From Propionibacteriaceae bacterium AM104-82 (GTDB lineage: Bacteria; Actinomycetota; Actinomycetes; Propionibacteriales; Propionibacteriaceae), in the NCBI GenBank assembly GCA_027658995.1, contig JAQDQK010000016.1:1-64000 (forward strand): a stretch of DNA of 64,000 nt, written 5' to 3'. Position numbers and translations under genes: made by a program. This document shows positions 54,650 to 64,000 of the stretch, piece after piece; within the stretch, counting starts at the first letter, position 1; every line of letters begins with the position of its first letter. A model generated the notes under the pieces. It was not told the DNA's origin and made no database searches. It saw only the letters and a list, made by a program, of their open reading frames with translations.

Positions 54650-54677
54650 CGGGGGCTCATGAAGGAAGGCCAACCCT

Positions 54678-55631
54678 GTGTCAACAACACTGATCCTCCC
54701 CGACGCGGAGGAGGCGCCAGTCGCCAAGAAGCGCTCTCAGTTACGCGAGACGCTCGTCGCCCTCCCCTGGGTGCTGCCGACGCTGATCCTGATCGCGGGA
54801 GTCGTGCTCTACCCGACGTTCCTGATGATCTACACGTCCTTCTTCAAGTTCAACAACAAGGGCATCCAGAAGGGCGACGCCCCCGTCGGGCTCGACAACT
54901 ACATCGGCCCCGCGGGAGCCCTGACGTTCCCCGGCGTCCCGGTCGGCCGGATCATCCTCAACACCGTCGTGTGGGTGGTCGTCGTCGTGATCGTCACCGT
55001 CGCGCTGTCGCTGCTGCTCGCCCAGTTCCTGAACAAGCCGTTCCGGGGCCGCAAGTTGCTCCGCCTGTTCATCATCCTGCCGTGGGCGTGTTCGGTGGTC
55101 ATGACGGCCACCGTCTTCCGCTACGGACTGCAGGAGAACGTCGGCCTGTTCAACCGGTTGCTCGTGGACACGGGCATCATCGAGACCGCGCGGGCCTGGA
55201 CGAAGGACCCCACCAGCGCGTTCTGGATCGCGGTGTTCGTGGCCGTGTACGTGTCGCTGCCGTTCACGACCTACACGGTGCTCGCAGGTCTCCAGGCCGT
55301 CCCGGGCGACGTGCTCGAGGCCGCGCACGTCGACGGTGCCAACTCGGTGCAGCGCTACTGGCAGATCGTGCTTCCGCTGCTGCGCCCCGCGATCGCCACC
55401 GCGGCGCTGATCAACATCATCAACGTGTTCAACTCGCTTCCCATCCTCAGGCTGCTGCAGGAGACCCCCGGCTACCACACCGGCCACATCACCACGACGC
55501 TGATGTTCGAGTACCAGAGGTCGCTCGGCCCGGGCGTCTCGTCGGCGCTCTCGGTGCTCAATTTCCTGTTCTGCCTGGTGATCATCGCGATCTACCTGAG
55601 CGTCGTCCAGCCGACCAAGGAGGTGGACTGA
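54678..55631 (+). CDS. sugar ABC transporter permease (MalF/UgpA type)
   Basis: 317 aa, GTG start with GAAGGAAGG upstream. Six membrane helices after a short polar N-terminus. The EAA loop is GDVLEAAHVDGANSVQRYWQIVLPLLR. It pairs with the MalG-type permease, which starts after one base. Confidence 0.92.
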   Translation: MSTTLILPDAEEAPVAKKRSQLRETLVALPWVLPTLILIAGVVLYPTFLMIYTSFFKFNNKGIQKGDAPVGLDNYIGPAGALTFPGVPVGRIILNTVVWVVVVVIVTVALSLLLAQFLNKPFRGRKLLRLFIILPWACSVVMTATVFRYGLQENVGLFNRLLVDTGIIETARAWTKDPTSAFWIAVFVAVYVSLPFTTYTVLAGLQAVPGDVLEAAHVDGANSVQRYWQIVLPLLRPAIATAALINIINVFNSLPILRLLQETPGYHTGHITTTLMFEYQRSLGPGVSSALSVLNFLFCLVIIAIYLSVVQPTKEVD

Positions 55632-55632
55632 C

Positions 55633-56484
55633 ATGGCGCACCACTCGACAAGCGTGCTGAACAAGCGCCCGAACCCGTGGCTCGTTGCCATCGGCTCGCT
55701 CGCCATCGTCGTGTTCTTCGGGTTCCCGTACGCGCTGATGTTCGTCACGTCGCTGAAGTCGCGACTCGAGGTCACAGACATCCCGCCCGCCTACTTCCCG
55801 GCGCGGCCGCACTTCGAGAACTACGTCAACGTGTGGTCCTCCGAGGTCAACCCCGCGGCGTCGCTGCTGTCGACCTTCGTGATCGCGGGCGGGGCGACCC
55901 TGCTGGTGCTGCTGGTGGCGACCCCGGCCGCCTACTACGTGGCACGGTTCAAGTTCCCAGGCAGGATGGTCTTCCTCCTCCTGGTCCTGGTCACCCAGAT
56001 GCTGCAGCCGACGGTGCTCGCCGTCGGCCTGTTCCAGGAGTTCAAGGGCTGGAAGGGCTACGCGGTGTGGGGCGCGCTGATCCTGATCAACGCGGCCTTC
56101 AACCTGAGCTTCGCGATCTGGATCATGCAGGCCTTCTTCGCGTCGGTTCCGAAGGAGATCGACGAGGCGGCACTGATCGACGGCCTCGGCCGGATCCAGA
56201 CGATGTTCAGGATCTCGCTTCCACTGGTGTGGCCGGGCATTGTGACGGCGATCGTGTTCGTCTTCGTCAACTCGTGGAACGAGTACGCGGCCGCGCTGAT
56301 CCTGATCCAGAACAACGACCTGCAACCCCTGACGGTGTCGATGCCCCGTTTCCTCGGCCTCTACATCCAGGACTGGCAGTACCTGTTCACGGTCGCGCTG
56401 ATCGCCATCGTCCCGGTGATCATCTTGTTCTCGATCATCGAGAAGAGACTGATCGGCGGCCTGACGGCCGGTTCCGTCAAGTAG
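55633..56484 (+). CDS. carbohydrate ABC transporter permease (MalG type)
   Basis: 283 aa with six membrane helices. The EAA loop is KEIDEAALIDGLGRIQTMFRISLPLVW. The Shine-Dalgarno (AGGAGGTGG) lies in the end of the preceding gene. It is the last gene of the operon and is followed by a strong terminator. No ATPase gene accompanies it. Confidence 0.92.
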   Translation: MAHHSTSVLNKRPNPWLVAIGSLAIVVFFGFPYALMFVTSLKSRLEVTDIPPAYFPARPHFENYVNVWSSEVNPAASLLSTFVIAGGATLLVLLVATPAAYYVARFKFPGRMVFLLLVLVTQMLQPTVLAVGLFQEFKGWKGYAVWGALILINAAFNLSFAIWIMQAFFASVPKEIDEAALIDGLGRIQTMFRISLPLVWPGIVTAIVFVFVNSWNEYAAALILIQNNDLQPLTVSMPRFLGLYIQDWQYLFTVALIAIVPVIILFSIIEKRLIGGLTAGSVK

Positions 56485-56495
56485 CCGGAAGCATG

Positions 56496-56531
56496 ACGGG
56501 GGGAGGGGCCCAGTGGTCCCTTCCCCCGTTT
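56496..56531 (+). terminator. terminator of the third importer operon
   Basis: CGGGGGGAGGGG pairs with TCCCTTCCCCCG (with one G-T pair) and TTT follows. It starts 12 bases after the permease stop and isolates the leuA region. Confidence 0.75.
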
Positions 56532-56581
56532 CGCTGTCCAGATGGCGAGTCACGATCCTGGGCAGCGTCACGTGGTGCTGC

Positions 56582-56587
56582 TAGGGT
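56582..56587 (+). promoter_or_regulatory. -10 box of leuA leader transcript
   Basis: TAGGGT fits TANNNT and ends seven bases before the GTG of the leader peptide; a weak -35 (TGGGCA) is at 56559-56564 with a 17-base spacer. The leader peptide would be translated from a leaderless mRNA. Confidence 0.5.
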
Positions 56588-56594
56588 GACGCTC

Positions 56595-56621
56595 GTGGCA
56601 TGGCAGAACCTCCTCCTCCGC

Positions 56622-56642
<21 letters not shown>
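56595..56642 (+). CDS. leucine leader peptide of leuA
   Basis: 15 codons, VAWQNLLLRCRSEAR then TAA. Three consecutive Leu CTC codons (56610-56618) lie directly before the 5' arm of a terminator hairpin. This is the classical arrangement for ribosome-mediated attenuation of leucine biosynthesis: when charged leucyl-tRNA is scarce the ribosome stalls on the Leu codons, covers the stem and lets transcription continue into leuA. GTG was chosen because the -10 box is seven bases upstream. Confidence 0.75.
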
Positions 56643-58454
<1,812 letters not shown>

Positions 58455-58465
58455 CGGCTGCAATC

Positions 58466-58505
58466 GACCCGGCACTCCTCCGATCTCGGACGGGCGTGTC
58501 GGGTC
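58466..58505 (+). terminator. possible leuA terminator
   Basis: GACCCGGCAC and GTGTCGGGTC form a 10-bp stem (one G-T pair) with an inner TCCGA/TCGGA stem. It lies 11 bases after the leuA stop and 34 bases before the next ATG. Only a weak T-run follows. Confidence 0.5.
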
Positions 58506-58526
58506 TCTGCTGTCTGCGGCAGGCAA

Positions 58527-58532
58527 TAGGGT
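58527..58532 (+). promoter_or_regulatory. -10 box of leaderless metallophosphoesterase gene
   Basis: TAGGGT ends six bases before ATG 58539. Confidence 0.45.
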
Positions 58533-58538
58533 CGGGGC

Positions 58539-59684
58539 ATGACTTCTCGACCGGCTGGCAAGGGGCGCTCTGGCGGTGCGCCTCGCCCCGGAGGTAAGGC
58601 CCGCCCGGCTCAGCCGTCGGCCAAGCCGCGCTCCTCGCAGGCTGACGCCAAGCCGCGGGCGACGCAGTCTGGGGTCAAGCAGACGGCTGTGAAGCCGTCG
58701 GGTGCCAAGCCGCGCACGACGCAATCCGGCAAGCAGTCGGGCTCCAAGACGCGCACGTCGTCGGCCAAGGCGTCCCAGACCAAGCCGGGCCGCACCGCCG
58801 GCTTCTCCGTCGCAACCAGGAGGCCCGCCACCAAGCAGGCGCGATCGCGACGCACGCCGCGGCGCTGGCCCAGGCGTCTTGCGCTGACCCTGGTGATCGC
58901 GTTCGCGCTCGGGGCCGCGACCCTGGTGCGCGCCGACTGGGAGGTCCACAACACCTTCCTCAACACCACGTCGCACCGCACCGACGAACTCGCCTCGGAG
59001 TTGCGCGTGGTGCAGTTGACCGACTTCCACAACATCCCGAGGCCGGCTCAGGTGCGCGACATCGTCGAGTTGGTGCGCGGCGCCGATCCCGACCTGATCG
59101 CGATCACCGGCGACCTCATCAACACCAACAACCGCACCCTCGACCCGGTCAGGCGGCTGCTCGACGGCCTCTCGGGCATCGACGCGCCGCGCTACTACGT
59201 CGACGGCAACCACGACCACTGGTCGGCCGACCACGCCAGGCTGCACGAACTGCTCGAGCGCTTCGACGTGACGATCCTGACCGACGAGAACACCCAGGTG
59301 AGCGGCGACTTCGGGCGGCTGTCGCTGATCGGCGTCGACGACTACTTCTCGGGCAACGGCGACATCGACGCCGCGGTAGCGGGCCTGCCCGACAAGGGGT
59401 TCCGGCTGGTGCTGACGCACTCGCCGGAGATCTTCGGCGAGTTGGACCGCTCGCATATCGACTACGCCATCTGCGGGCACACCCACGGCGGTCAGATCCG
59501 GCTGCCGCTGATCGGCGCGATCTACCAGCCGGGCGGCAACTGGTTCCCGAAGGTCAGCAAGGGAGCCTACGTCGACGGCGACGCGACGCTGTTCGTCGAC
59601 TCGGGTCTCGGTGTCACAGGGCCGAAGCTGAGGCTGTTCAACCAGTCCCAGGTCACGCTGCACCGCATCGGCCCGGACGTCTGA
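58539..59684 (+). CDS. membrane-anchored metallophosphoesterase with Lys/Ala/Ser-rich tail
   Basis: 381 aa. Residues 1-110 are a low-complexity basic tail with repeating KPR.xQS/A units, like linker-histone tails; one membrane helix follows (LALTLVIAFALGAATLV). The calcineurin-like catalytic domain has LTDFHN, ITGDLIN, GNHDHW and CGHTHGGQI, all five metal ligand motifs being present. It probably acts outside the cytoplasm on an unknown phosphoester; related YkuE proteins are membrane-bound. It is convergent with the DUF6928-like gene (one base between the stops). Confidence 0.85.
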   Translation: MTSRPAGKGRSGGAPRPGGKARPAQPSAKPRSSQADAKPRATQSGVKQTAVKPSGAKPRTTQSGKQSGSKTRTSSAKASQTKPGRTAGFSVATRRPATKQARSRRTPRRWPRRLALTLVIAFALGAATLVRADWEVHNTFLNTTSHRTDELASELRVVQLTDFHNIPRPAQVRDIVELVRGADPDLIAITGDLINTNNRTLDPVRRLLDGLSGIDAPRYYVDGNHDHWSADHARLHELLERFDVTILTDENTQVSGDFGRLSLIGVDDYFSGNGDIDAAVAGLPDKGFRLVLTHSPEIFGELDRSHIDYAICGHTHGGQIRLPLIGAIYQPGGNWFPKVSKGAYVDGDATLFVDSGLGVTGPKLRLFNQSQVTLHRIGPDV

Positions 59685-59685
59685 G

Positions 59686-60333
59686 TCAGCGCCCCAGCAG
59701 TCTCGCGAGCCAGGACTTCCTGGCGGGCGCGGCGGCCTCGAAGCGGTGCATCGGCATGTCCCACGGGTCAGTGGGCTCGATCGCCGCGGAGACCTCGTCG
59801 ACGGGTGCCGCCTCGCCGGTGGTGCCGAGGATCCACAGCAGCGCGCTCTCGCCCAACTCCAGCGGGTGGTACGGGAAGCCCTCGATGGCGTGCTCGCCCG
59901 CGGCGTAGGGCTCCTCGAACGGCAGCAGCGGCCCGGTCAGCGCGGCCTTCAGGCCTTCGGGCCCCGAGTCGAAGGTCACCTCGACCTTGCGGCCCTTGTA
60001 GTGCGATGGCGTCACGTAGCCGCAGAAGTCGACGACGCTGTGCACGGCCACCAGCCACGCGCCCCTGCCGTCGCGGCTTGAGGCCTGCTGGAACGCGCTG
60101 TCGACGTCCAGGTAGGCGATCAGCGTGGTCGGCCCCCAGGTGCCGACCCAGAGCACGTCCTCCTCCGGGAGCAGCGCGTCGTCGAGCGTTCCGGTCTCCG
60201 CGTAGCGCCACGCGTCGGGCCACAGCCGCTGCACCTGGGCCTGAGCGGCCTCCGCACCGCCCTCCTCGTGACGCGAGATGTCCTCGCGGGGGATGGCGGG
60301 GGACAGCGCCAGGAGCGCGCACTTGGTACCCAT
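59686..60333 (-). CDS. DUF6928-like hypothetical protein
   Basis: 215 aa from ATG 60333. The N-terminus MGTKCALLALSPAIPREDIS and the segment GRGAWLVAVHSVVDFCGY resemble an actinobacterial family of unknown function (DUF6928-like; from memory). No catalytic motif or membrane segment is seen; it is acidic and probably cytoplasmic. A TACGCT box eight bases upstream suggests a leaderless message, divergent from the helicase gene. Confidence 0.7.
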   Translation of the reverse strand: MGTKCALLALSPAIPREDISRHEEGGAEAAQAQVQRLWPDAWRYAETGTLDDALLPEEDVLWVGTWGPTTLIAYLDVDSAFQQASSRDGRGAWLVAVHSVVDFCGYVTPSHYKGRKVEVTFDSGPEGLKAALTGPLLPFEEPYAAGEHAIEGFPYHPLELGESALLWILGTTGEAAPVDEVSAAIEPTDPWDMPMHRFEAAAPARKSWLARLLGR

Positions 60334-60341
60334 GGTCGGCA

Positions 60342-60347
60342 AGCGTA
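60342..60347 (-). promoter_or_regulatory. -10 box of leaderless DUF6928-like gene
   Basis: TACGCT on the minus strand ends eight bases before ATG 60333. Confidence 0.4.
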
Positions 60348-60353
60348 GCGGGG

Positions 60354-60359
60354 TAGGGT
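60354..60359 (+). promoter_or_regulatory. -10 box of leaderless DUF3516 helicase gene
   Basis: TAGGGT ends seven bases before ATG 60367. Confidence 0.5.
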
Positions 60360-60366
60360 GGTCACC

Positions 60367-62916
60367 ATGCCCAAGCTCACCGACCGCGTGCCCGGTGACG
60401 CGGACACCCTCTACGACCACTTCCAGGCGTGGGCGATCGAGCAGGGCATCAGCCTCTACCCGCATCAGGACGAGGCCTCCATCGAACTGTTCTCCGGCAA
60501 CAACCTGATCCTGGCCACCCCGACCGGCTCAGGGAAGTCGATGGTCGCGCTCGCGGCCCACTTCGCTGCGCTGGCGACCGACCGGGTCTCGTTCTACACC
60601 GCGCCCATCAAGGCGCTGGTCTCGGAGAAGTTCTTCGCGCTGTGCCAGGTCTTCGGCGCGGACAACGTCGGCATGGTCACCGGCGACGCGTCCGTCAACT
60701 CAGACGCCCCCATCATCTGCTGCACGGCGGAGGTGCTCGCCAACATCGCGCTGCGCGAGGGCGAGGGCGCCGACGTCGGCATGGTGATCGCCGACGAGTT
60801 CCACTTCTACTCCGAGCCCGACCGCGGCTGGGCATGGCAGGTGCCGCTGCTCGAACTGCCGCAGGCGCAGTTCCTGCTGATGAGCGCCACCCTCGGCGAC
60901 GTCAGCGCCATGGCCGAGCAGTTGAGCGAACGCACCGGGCGCTCCACCAGCCTCATCGACGACGCGGAGCGGCCCGTCCCGCTCGTCTTCGAGTACTCGA
61001 TGACGCCGATCCAGGAGAAGGTCGTGGACCTGATCCAGGAGATGAAGGCGCCGGTCTACATCGTCCACTTCACGCAGGCCGAGGCGCTCGAGCGCGCGCA
61101 GGGTCTGCTCAGCGTCAACCTGATCACCCGCCACGACGCCGACCAGATCGCCGAGGAGATCGGCGCGTTCCGCTTTGGCCCCGGCTTCGGCAAGATCCTC
61201 TCCGGGCTGGTCAGGCGGGGGATCGGCGTGCACCACGCGGGCATGCTCCCCAAGTACCGGCGCCTCGTCGAGCAGTTGGCCCAGACCGGCCTGCTCAAGG
61301 TGATCTGCGGCACCGACACCCTCGGCGTCGGCATCAACGTGCCGATCCGGACCGTGCTGTTCACCGGCCTCTCCAAGTACGACGGCAACCGGGTCAGGAA
61401 GCTGCGCTCCCGCGAGTTCCACCAGATCGCCGGACGGGCCGGGCGCGCCGGGTTCGACACCGTCGGCTTCGTCGTCGTCCAGGCGCCCGAGCACGTCATC
61501 GAGAACGAGAAGGCCCTCGCCAAGGCGGGCGACGACCCGAAGAAGCGCAAGAAGGTCGTCCGCAAGAAGGCCCCGGACGGGTTTGTCGGCTGGAACGAGG
61601 AGGCCTACGACAAGATCATCGTCGCCGAGCCTGAGAACCTCACCAGCCGGATGCAGGTCACCCACGGCATGCTGCTCAACGTCGCCCAGCGGCCTGGCAA
61701 CAGTTACGAGGCGATGAAGGCGCTGATCGACTCCAGCCACGAGACCCCGGACCGCCGCCGCGCGCTCAAGAGGCGCGCCCTGGCGCTGACCCGCGGGCTG
61801 CTGACCTCGGGCGTGCTGGTCAAGCTGAAGGAGCCCGACTCGCACGGCGGGTGGTGCGTGATGGCCGACACCGTCGGGGACGACTTCGCGCTCAACCAGC
61901 CCCTCGCGCCGTTCGCCGTCGCCTCCCTCGAACTGCTCGACAAGGACTCGCCGACCTACCACCTGGACGTCGTCTCCGTCATGGAGGCCGTGCTGGAAGA
62001 CCCGTTCCAGGTGCTGCTCGCGCAGCAGTTCGCCGCGCGCGGCGAGGCGGTCGCCCAGATGAAGGCCGACGGCATCGAGTACGACGAGCGGATGGAACTG
62101 CTCGAGGAGGTCACCTGGCCCAAGCCATTGGCCGAACTGCTGGAGCACGCGATCGGCATCTACGCGCAGTCGCACCCGTGGGTCGACCCGTCGGCGCTGT
62201 CGCCCAAGTCGGTGGTGCGCGACATGTGGGAACGCGCCATGAACTTCACGCAACTGATCTCGTTCTACAAGTTGCAGCGCAGCGAGGGAACGGTGCTTCG
62301 CTACCTGTCCGACGCGTACCGGGCGCTGCGCCACACCGTGCCGGAGGACTTCCGCACCGAGAGCTTCGACGACCTCGTCGAGTGGCTGGGGGAGACGGTC
62401 CGCCAGACCGACTCGTCGCTGCTCGACGAGTGGGAGGCGCTCACCGATCCGGACAAGGTCGCCGCGGCAGCCGAGTTGGCCGCCCAGGGCGCGCCGCCCC
62501 CGCCGCCGCGCCCGGTCACGGGCAATGAGCGCGCCTTCACCGCGATGATCCGCACCGCCATGTTCCGCCGCGTCGAACTGGCCGCGCTCGACAGGTGGGA
62601 GGAACTCGGCAAGCTCGAGGCTTCGGCCGCTGGGTTGGCGGACCCGCCGCTGGAGGTGGCGATGGACGCAGAGGCCTGGGATGACGCCCTGGCCGACTAC
62701 TGGGACGAGCACACCGACATCGGCACCGGCGGCGCCGCTCGGGGCCCGCACCTGCTCGACATCGACAAGGGTAAGGACCACTGGCGGGTCACGCAGATCA
62801 TCGACGACCCGGCGGGCAACCACGACTGGCGCATCGTCGCCGACGTCGACCTCCCGGCCAGCGACGCCGCGGGCGCCGCGATCGTCCGCGCTCTGGAGTT
62901 CACCCGGCTCGACTAG
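60367..62916 (+). CDS. DEAD/DEAH-box helicase with DUF3516 domain
   Basis: 849 aa from ATG 60367, chosen for the TAGGGT box; GTG 60358 lies inside that box. Walker A is ATPTGSGKSMVAL, motif II is VIADEFHFYSE (DEFH variant), motif III is LMSATLGD and motif VI is HQIAGRAGRAGFD. A long C-terminal DUF3516 region follows (residues ~400-849). The enzyme resembles the Ski2-like RNA helicases of actinobacteria; its substrate is unknown. It is followed by the 81-bp repeats and convergent with uppS. Confidence 0.9.
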   Translation: MPKLTDRVPGDADTLYDHFQAWAIEQGISLYPHQDEASIELFSGNNLILATPTGSGKSMVALAAHFAALATDRVSFYTAPIKALVSEKFFALCQVFGADNVGMVTGDASVNSDAPIICCTAEVLANIALREGEGADVGMVIADEFHFYSEPDRGWAWQVPLLELPQAQFLLMSATLGDVSAMAEQLSERTGRSTSLIDDAERPVPLVFEYSMTPIQEKVVDLIQEMKAPVYIVHFTQAEALERAQGLLSVNLITRHDADQIAEEIGAFRFGPGFGKILSGLVRRGIGVHHAGMLPKYRRLVEQLAQTGLLKVICGTDTLGVGINVPIRTVLFTGLSKYDGNRVRKLRSREFHQIAGRAGRAGFDTVGFVVVQAPEHVIENEKALAKAGDDPKKRKKVVRKKAPDGFVGWNEEAYDKIIVAEPENLTSRMQVTHGMLLNVAQRPGNSYEAMKALIDSSHETPDRRRALKRRALALTRGLLTSGVLVKLKEPDSHGGWCVMADTVGDDFALNQPLAPFAVASLELLDKDSPTYHLDVVSVMEAVLEDPFQVLLAQQFAARGEAVAQMKADGIEYDERMELLEEVTWPKPLAELLEHAIGIYAQSHPWVDPSALSPKSVVRDMWERAMNFTQLISFYKLQRSEGTVLRYLSDAYRALRHTVPEDFRTESFDDLVEWLGETVRQTDSSLLDEWEALTDPDKVAAAAELAAQGAPPPPPRPVTGNERAFTAMIRTAMFRRVELAALDRWEELGKLEASAAGLADPPLEVAMDAEAWDDALADYWDEHTDIGTGGAARGPHLLDIDKGKDHWRVTQIIDDPAGNHDWRIVADVDLPASDAAGAAIVRALEFTRLD

Positions 62917-62924
62917 GGCGTGTC

Positions 62925-63005
62925 CTTGAGCATGTTTGGTAAGTCGTTCGCTCTGGGACGGTTTTTGCACGTTCCAATCGCAACGAGCAACCAAACATGC
63001 TCAAG
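62925..63005. repeat. 81-bp palindromic repeat, copy 1
   Basis: Outer arms TTGAGCATGTTTGGT (62926-62940) and ACCAAACATGCTCAA (62990-63004) are perfect inverses of 15 bp; inner pairs TCGTT/AACGA and TGGGACG/CGTTCCA extend a long imperfect hairpin around TTTTTGCA. Copy 2 lies 68 bases on. Both lie between the convergent helicase and uppS genes. Confidence 0.85.
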
Positions 63006-63073
63006 GCAGACCCACGCCGAGCGGGGGCAAAGCCTGTCGTCAGAGTCGGGGACGGGGGCGGGTCGGGTGAGGG

Positions 63074-63154
63074 CTTGAGCATGTTTGGTAAGTCGTTCGC
63101 TGTGGGACGGATTTTGCACGTTCCAATCGCAACGAGCAACCAAACATGCTCAAA
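63074..63154. repeat. 81-bp palindromic repeat, copy 2
   Basis: Nearly identical to copy 1: two internal substitutions (C to G and T to A) plus the last base. It is in the same orientation, making a tandem pair with a 68-base spacer. On the minus strand it lies just beyond the uppS stop and may end its transcription. Confidence 0.85.
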
Positions 63155-63162
63155 TCAGGGAC

Positions 63163-63927
63163 CTACGCCGAGCCGAAGCGACGGTCGCGGCTCACGTACT
63201 GTTCGACGGCGCCCCAGAGGTCGCGGCGGTCGAAGTCGGGCCACAGCCGATCCAGGAAGATCAGTTCGGCATAGGCCGACTGCCACAGCAGGAAGTTCGA
63301 CGTGCGCTGCTCACCCGAGGAGCGCACGAACAGGTCGACATCGGGGATCTCCGGTTCGTCGAGGAACTTCGCGAACCGCGCCTCCGTCAGCCGCTCGGGA
63401 TCAAGCTTTCCCGCTGCCGCCTGCCTGGCGATCTCGCGGGCGGCGTCGACGATCTCGGCGCGGCCGCCGTAGTTGACGCAGAACTGCAGCGTCAGCGTGT
63501 CGTTGTCCTTGCTCATCTCCTCGGCGACCTCGAGTTCCTTGATCACCGAGCCCCACAGCCTCGGCCTGCGGCCTGCCCACCGGATCCGCACGCCCAGGTC
63601 GTTGAGTTCGTCGCGGCGGCGGTGGATGACGTCGCGGTTGAAGCCCATCAGCCAACGCACCTCCTCCGGCGAGCGCTTCCAGTTCTCCGTCGAGAACGCG
63701 TAGGCCGACAGGTAGGGGATGCCCAGTTCGATCGCGCCGTGGATGACGTCGAGCAGCGACGCCTCGCCCATCGCGTGACCCTCGGTGCGCTTGAGGCCCC
63801 GCTCCTTCGCCCAGCGACCGTTGCCGTCCATCACGACGGCGACGTGCTGCGGCAGCGCCTTGGCTGGCAGCTTGGGAGCGACGGCTCCGCTCGGGTGGGG
63901 AGTGGGTCGACGGCGAGGCTGAGGCAC
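63163..63927 (-). CDS. uppS: isoprenyl (undecaprenyl) diphosphate synthase
   Basis: 254 aa, GTG start ([18 protein letters not shown]). The cis-prenyltransferase motifs are complete: [13 protein letters not shown] with the catalytic Asp, [19 protein letters not shown] and [25 protein letters not shown]. It makes the C50-C55 lipid carrier for peptidoglycan and wall polymers. TAGGCT ends six bases before the start (leaderless). It is divergent from recO with only 31 bases between the start codons. Confidence 0.95.
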   Translation of the reverse strand: MPQPRRRPTPHPSGAVAPKLPAKALPQHVAVVMDGNGRWAKERGLKRTEGHAMGEASLLDVIHGAIELGIPYLSAYAFSTENWKRSPEEVRWLMGFNRDVIHRRRDELNDLGVRIRWAGRRPRLWGSVIKELEVAEEMSKDNDTLTLQFCVNYGGRAEIVDAAREIARQAAAGKLDPERLTEARFAKFLDEPEIPDVDLFVRSSGEQRTSNFLLWQSAYAELIFLDRLWPDFDRRDLWGAVEQYVSRDRRFGSA

Positions 63928-63933
63928 CCCTGA

Positions 63934-63939
63934 AGCCTA
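63934..63939 (-). promoter_or_regulatory. -10 box of leaderless uppS
   Basis: TAGGCT on the minus strand ends six bases before the GTG at 63927. Confidence 0.45.
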
Positions 63940-63945
63940 GCCGCC

Positions 63946-63951
63946 TACACT
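63946..63951 (+). promoter_or_regulatory. -10 box of leaderless recO
   Basis: TACACT ends seven bases before the GTG at 63959. Confidence 0.5.
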
Positions 63952-63958
63952 CGGGGTC

Positions 63959-64000
63959 GTGCCCACCTACCGTGACGAAGCCGTGGTGCTGCGGACCCAC
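63959..64000 (+). CDS. recO: DNA repair protein RecO, 5' fragment
   Basis: The 14 codons up to the window edge read VPTYRDEAVVLRTH, the conserved actinobacterial RecO N-terminus. RecO loads RecA on gapped DNA with RecR. The GTG start follows TACACT at seven bases. Its position beside uppS and downstream of era is the usual one. The gene is cut by the window end, so nothing is known of the rest. Confidence 0.8.
   Translation, partial: MPTYRDEAVVLRTH

Noticed and set aside
60700..62994. 764-codon minus-strand frame opposite the DUF3516 helicase
   Set aside because: Starts inside the palindromic repeat and runs antisense to an evident helicase.
62900..63143. Short minus-strand frames (MLVAIGTCK..., MVARCDWNVQ...) across the 81-bp repeats
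   Set aside because: The similarity between them is the DNA repeat itself; no ribosome site or independent coding signal.
62925..63154. CRISPR array
   Set aside because: Only two units of 81 bp with long hairpins, a single 68-base spacer and no cas genes.

Overview
The window is visibly GC-rich DNA with actinobacterial gene order and coding style (many GTG/TTG starts, ATGA/GTGA overlaps, frequent leaderless promoters). The backbone order holA-rpsT/lepA-hemW-hrcA-dnaJ-rsmE-phoH-ybeY-CNNM-era-(leuA)-recO/uppS is the conserved actinobacterial core order. Together with the tgt and multi-sugar ABC content it suggests a Propionibacteriaceae-like organism (Tessaracoccus-type); the family-level guess is inference, the phylum is safe.

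Layout. 0-0.9 kb: a small zinc-ribbon ORF and an apparently empty, less GC-rich edge. 0.9-3.6 kb: an ABC exporter operon (ATPase plus two membrane proteins). 3.8-8.7 kb: a CmpB-like membrane protein, a Gfo/Idh/MocA oxidoreductase, an ECF sigma factor coupled to a membrane-anchored beta-propeller protein, and a TPR protein. 8.8-14.6 kb: holA, rpsT, lepA and the helicase hrpB. 14.7-20.5 kb: a sugar ABC importer, hemW and a GH1 beta-glucosidase. 20.5-26.1 kb: a frameshifted DUF2268 protease gene, a GntR-ABC operon with a palindromic operator, DUF3097, an inositol-monophosphatase-like gene and a LacI regulator. 26-41.9 kb: an L-arabinose/arabinan utilisation island (GH43, GH51, ABC importer, second GH43, YesL-like protein, LacI, araD, araA, GH127, GH27, second GH51). 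41.9-53.1 kb: an MBL hydrolase, CIRCE-hrcA-dnaJ-rsmE-tgt, a queuosine precursor transporter, DUF5709, phoH, ybeY, an APC permease, a CNNM/CorC protein and era. 53.3-56.5 kb: a third sugar ABC importer. 56.6-64 kb: leuA with a leader-peptide attenuator, a metallophosphoesterase, a DUF6928-like gene, a DUF3516 helicase, two copies of an 81-bp palindromic repeat, uppS and the start of recO.

How it works together. A secreted GH43 lipoprotein probably cuts arabinan. An importer made of a lipoprotein and two permeases brings in arabino-oligosaccharides. Cytoplasmic GH43, GH51, GH127 and GH27 enzymes release arabinose, which AraA and AraD carry toward the pentose phosphate pathway. The ribulokinase AraB and the ABC ATPase are not in the window and must lie elsewhere. 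LacI-type palindromes with a central CG sit four bases after the -10 boxes of both the GH51 and araD promoters. At least ten genes have a TANNNT box 6-8 bases before the start codon and no Shine-Dalgarno sequence, which indicates leaderless mRNAs; one of them is the leucine leader peptide of leuA.
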